A stretch of DNA of 17,082 nt from Propionibacteriaceae bacterium (GTDB lineage Bacteria; Actinomycetota; Actinomycetes; Propionibacteriales; Propionibacteriaceae): assembly GCA_030538175.1 (NCBI GenBank), contig JAUNUL010000020.1, forward strand, positions 1-17,082, in the 5' to 3' direction. The position numbers and the translations under genes are program-made. Every line of letters starts with the position of its first letter. Positions within the stretch are counted from its first letter, which is position 1. This document shows, piece after piece, positions 14,643 through 17,082 of the stretch. Under the pieces are notes generated by a model, which made no database searches, had not been told where the DNA came from, and saw only the letters and a program-made list of their open reading frames with translations.

Positions 14643-15783
14643 CTTGAATCTCATCCGCGATGAGTTGGCGAAACTCGGCCGGACGCCGTCGGCGGGCGAC
14701 GTGGCCGAGGTCATGCGCGACTTGGGGTTCGTCGTCAGCGATGCTGCGCTCGGGGATACCGTCGAGGCTCTCCGCCGCGAATCGCTGGGAGCCGGGCCGC
14801 TCGAATCCCTCTTGGGAATGCCCGGGGTCACCGATGTCGTCGTCAACGGACCGGATCACGTCTTCGTCGACCGTGGAGGCGGGTTGGAGCGGGCGGATGT
14901 GCGCTTCGGGTCCGACGAGGATGTACGCCGGCTCGCTGCCCGGCTGGCCGCGTCCGTCGGGCGTCGCCTCGATGCTGGGGCGCCTTTCGTCGATGCACGT
15001 CTCGCCGATGGCACGCGGCTGCACGCCATCCTCTCGCCGCTGGCCGCTCCCGGCACCTGCCTGTCGCTCCGGGTGCCGGCGACACGGCGGTTCAGCCTCG
15101 CTGACTGGGTCGCGAACGGGTCGCTGCCGCCGGTCGGTGCCGAGCTGCTGGAGGCGCTGGTGCGTGGCAGGGTCGCCTTCCTCGTCAGCGGTGGTACCGG
15201 CACCGGCAAGACCACCTTGCTGGCGGCGCTGCTGGGCTTGGTCCCCGCCGACGAGCGATTGCTGGTGGTGGAGGATTCACGCGAACTCGACCCCGACCAC
15301 CCCCACTGCGTCAGGCTTGAGGCGCGTGCCGCCAACGCTGAGGGAGTCGGCCGGGTCACCCTGACCGACTTGGTCCGCCAGGCGCTGCGGATGCGCCCGG
15401 ACCGCATCGTCCTGGGGGAAGTCCGGGGTGCGGAGTTGTGCGACTTGCTGATGGCGTTCAACACCGGTCACGAGGGCGGCTGCGGGACAGTGCATGCGAA
15501 TTCCGCCGCAGACGTCCCGGCTCGTCTCGCCGCGCTCGGCGGGCTCGGCGGCTGGACGCCCGAGGCGCTGCGCGCGCAGATCGCTTCTGCGCTGCAGGTG
15601 GTTGTGCACATCACCAGGGACGCGGTTGGCGGACGTGCCCGTCGTCGAGTGGAGGGGATTCACCTCCTTGAGGTCGATGCCGATCAGGTGTCGACCGTGC
15701 CTGCGGTGCAATTCCTCGGCGATGGCAGCGTCCAGGCTGGGGCCGGGCTGCTGACGCTCCAGCGGTTGGTGGGGACTTCATGA
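14629..15783 (+). CDS. tadA: TadA/CpaF-type secretion ATPase
   Basis: 384 aa, type II/IV secretion ATPase that powers assembly of Flp/Tad pili; cytosolic, a hexamer at the inner membrane. Motifs in order: Walker A GGTGTGKTTLL at 188-198, Asp-box region VVEDSRELDP at 213-222, Walker B RIVLGEVRGAEL at 259-270, and His box TGHEGGCGTVHANS at 279-292. The N-terminal domain (PGVTDVVVNGPDHVFVDRGG, 65-84) is typical of CpaF. The ATG at 14629 has GGAG at 14618-14621 (7-nt spacing) and overlaps the ssd frame by 14 nt. The frame is open upstream, but the extra residues are only a shadow of ssd. The stop overlaps tadB by ATGA, so ssd, tadA and tadB are one operon. Confidence 0.95.
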   Translation: MPRGDLNLIRDELAKLGRTPSAGDVAEVMRDLGFVVSDAALGDTVEALRRESLGAGPLESLLGMPGVTDVVVNGPDHVFVDRGGGLERADVRFGSDEDVRRLAARLAASVGRRLDAGAPFVDARLADGTRLHAILSPLAAPGTCLSLRVPATRRFSLADWVANGSLPPVGAELLEALVRGRVAFLVSGGTGTGKTTLLAALLGLVPADERLLVVEDSRELDPDHPHCVRLEARAANAEGVGRVTLTDLVRQALRMRPDRIVLGEVRGAELCDLLMAFNTGHEGGCGTVHANSAADVPARLAALGGLGGWTPEALRAQIASALQVVVHITRDAVGGRARRRVEGIHLLEVDADQVSTVPAVQFLGDGSVQAGAGLLTLQRLVGTS

Positions 15784-16556
15784 TTGCCGGGGCACTGCTG
15801 TGTGCGGTGTTGGCGGGCTGGTGGCTGTTTCCCCGTCGATCTCCCGTGCCGGGTCCGGCTCCGGCTGGTCCGAGCGAGCGGGGTCGCCGGTGGCGGTTGC
15901 CGCTGCTGGCGTTGGCCACGGTCGCCATGTCCTGGTGGGTGGCGGGTCCCGGCATTGCGGTGCCCACGGCTGCGGTCGGTGTGGTCATCGTCACCGGGAT
16001 CCGCGTCGGCATGGTCCGGGCCCGGGGCCGTCGCGCGCGGGCGCGCGCAGGCGAGGTGGCGCTGGCCTGCACCGTGTTGGCCAGTGAGCTCGAGCTCGGG
16101 CACGTGCCGACCGCGGCGCTGTCAGCCGCTGCCGTCGACTGTCCAGTGCTGCTCCCGGCCGCAACGGCTGCACGTCTGGGGGCCGATGTCGCGCAGACCT
16201 GGCAGCGTCAGTCGTCGGAGCCCGGCCAGCAGGGACTCCTCGTGCTCAGCCGTGCTTGGCAGGTGGCCACGGTGACCGGGGCGCCCCTTGCCCCGTCGCT
16301 GGCATCGGTGGCGAAGGCGCTGACGACGGTGGAGGAAGTGGAGCAGCTGGTGGCCGGTGAACTCGCGGCGCCACGCATGACCGGACTCGTCCTGGCCGGA
16401 CTGCCGGTCGCGGGTATCGGTCTGGGATATGCCATCGGCGGCGACCCCGTGGGGTTCCTGCTCGGCTCGCCCTTGGGGTGGGTCTGTCTGCTGGGTGGCA
16501 CGACGCTGACCTGTGCGGGGCTGTTGTGGACCGAGCATCTCGCCGCAACGGGCTGA
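15780..16556 (+). CDS. tadB: TadB-like type II secretion F family membrane protein
   Basis: 258 aa inner-membrane platform protein of the Tad system. It has a hydrophobic N-terminus (1-17), a second membrane stretch (about 40-74), a basic cytoplasmic segment (RARGRRARARA at 80-90), and a helical cytoplasmic domain (about 91-200) with the T2SSF-like pattern LACTVLASELELGHVPTAAL. Two C-terminal membrane segments follow (about 201-220 and 224-250). Together with TadC it forms the membrane base on which TadA acts. The start ATG overlaps the tadA stop (ATGA). After it comes a 116-bp gap with direct repeats before tadC, so tadC may have its own control. Confidence 0.88.
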   Translation: MIAGALLCAVLAGWWLFPRRSPVPGPAPAGPSERGRRWRLPLLALATVAMSWWVAGPGIAVPTAAVGVVIVTGIRVGMVRARGRRARARAGEVALACTVLASELELGHVPTAALSAAAVDCPVLLPAATAARLGADVAQTWQRQSSEPGQQGLLVLSRAWQVATVTGAPLAPSLASVAKALTTVEEVEQLVAGELAAPRMTGLVLAGLPVAGIGLGYAIGGDPVGFLLGSPLGWVCLLGGTTLTCAGLLWTEHLAATG

Positions 16557-16577
16557 CCGCATATCGAAGTTCTGAGG

Positions 16578-16650
16578 TCTGACGCCCATCTGTGGAGCTG
16601 GATCGCGGCCTCTGACTCTCTGCGGATGGCCGGGTCTCGGCCTCTGACTC
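16578..16650 (+). repeat. Spaced direct repeats between tadB and tadC
   Basis: CGGCCTCTGACTC occurs twice without a mismatch, at 16606-16618 and 16638-16650, 32 bp apart. A weaker third copy shares the core TCTGAC at 16578-16583, 33 bp before the first. A spacing of 32-33 bp is about three helical turns, so a protein could bind all copies on one face. They end 22 bp before the tadC start. Confidence 0.55.
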
Positions 16651-16672
16651 GTCTGATCACCAGGAGGACTGG

Positions 16673-17082
16673 ATGACTCTCTTTGCTGTGCTGCTGGCCG
16701 GTGTGGCCGCAGTTCTGTGGTTTCCCACGCCACGACGTCCCTGGTCGCGTTCGCCGGACCTGCAGCTTCCGGCGTGGCTCCGCCCACGCGACGATGCGCT
16801 CCCCGGTCGCCTCCGTTGGGCCGTCGGGGCAGGGGCGGGCATGGTGGCTTTCCTCCTGGCGGACTCCCTCGGTGTGTTCGCGGTCCTGGTTGCCGGTGGG
16901 GTGGGGGCAGGGGTCGCGGTCGGGCTTGGCCACGTGGAGCCACCCTCGGTCCAGCGGCAGCGGGAGCAACGCATCCGAGACCTCCCCGAAGTGCTGGATC
17001 TGTTGGGGGCATGCCTGGCTGCCGGGATGCCGTTGCGACGCGCGGCCCGGGAGGTGGCTGCGGTCAGCCAAGGTCCCATCGG
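16673..17082 (+). CDS. tadC: TadC-like type II secretion F family membrane protein (3' end outside window)
   Basis: 136 residues are visible and the frame is open at the right edge. The ATG at 16673 has a strong AGGAGG ribosome site at 16662-16667, spaced 5 nt. It has a hydrophobic N-terminus (MTLFAVLLAGVAAVLWF), two further hydrophobic stretches (about 49-63 and 65-85), and the start of the cytoplasmic T2SSF domain, with RDLPEVLDLLGACLAAGMPLR at about 102-122. That pattern, in which a helical pair begins with LPEVLDLL and an acidic/small-residue turn, is typical of TadC/GspF-family domains. It is the second membrane-platform protein of the Tad apparatus, following tadB in the usual order. 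Pilin and TadE-like genes would be expected beyond the edge. Confidence 0.85.
   Translation, partial: MTLFAVLLAGVAAVLWFPTPRRPWSRSPDLQLPAWLRPRDDALPGRLRWAVGAGAGMVAFLLADSLGVFAVLVAGGVGAGVAVGLGHVEPPSVQRQREQRIRDLPEVLDLLGACLAAGMPLRRAAREVAAVSQGPI

Overview
The window is a high-GC stretch from an actinomycete-type bacterium. This is supported by GC-rich third codon positions, GTG starts, ATGA/GTGA stop-start overlaps, what look like leaderless promoters, and typical actinobacterial gene families (a Ssd/CpaE-like ATPase with TadA/TadB/TadC, and a SWIM-DUF5691-MoxR-DUF5682-VWA cluster). A Propionibacteriales-like host is plausible, but the genus cannot be fixed from this sequence alone.

Left part (1-3757, minus strand): the N-terminal part of a small secreted protein with a 19-residue repeat, then nhaA (Na+/H+ antiporter) and acs (AMP-forming acetyl-CoA synthetase). 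A terminator-like hairpin lies between nhaA and the secreted-protein gene.

Centre (3903-11727, plus strand): five tightly coupled genes. They encode a SWIM zinc-finger protein, a DUF5691-type helical protein, a MoxR-type AAA+ ATPase, a DUF5682-type protein and a VWA (MIDAS) protein. Neighbours overlap by 4 nt, or are separated by 7 nt before the VWA gene, so they are almost certainly one operon. Families of this kind are widespread (E. coli yehL/M/P/Q is the related set) but their function is not established. A MoxR ATPase with a VWA adaptor usually acts as a remodelling or metal-insertion chaperone. The DUF5682 and SWIM/DUF5691 proteins would be the client, effector or targeting parts. This is the least understood system in the window.

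Right part: a class I SAM methyltransferase (minus strand) converges on the VWA gene and is divergent, with only 17 bp between starts, from a gene broken by a probable +1-nt frameshift. That broken gene belongs to an actinobacterial family that usually sits beside ssd/tad genes. A 380-bp relatively AT-rich intergenic region follows. It carries a strong stem-loop, a small inverted repeat and two DnaA-box-like 9-mers. The window then closes with a Flp/Tad-type secretion or pilus operon: a Ssd/CpaE-like ATPase, TadA, TadB and the start of TadC. The pilin and TadE-like genes are presumably beyond the right edge. The nhaA-acs and ssd-tad blocks look like conserved chromosomal backbone, so the five-gene cluster may be an accessory block placed between them.
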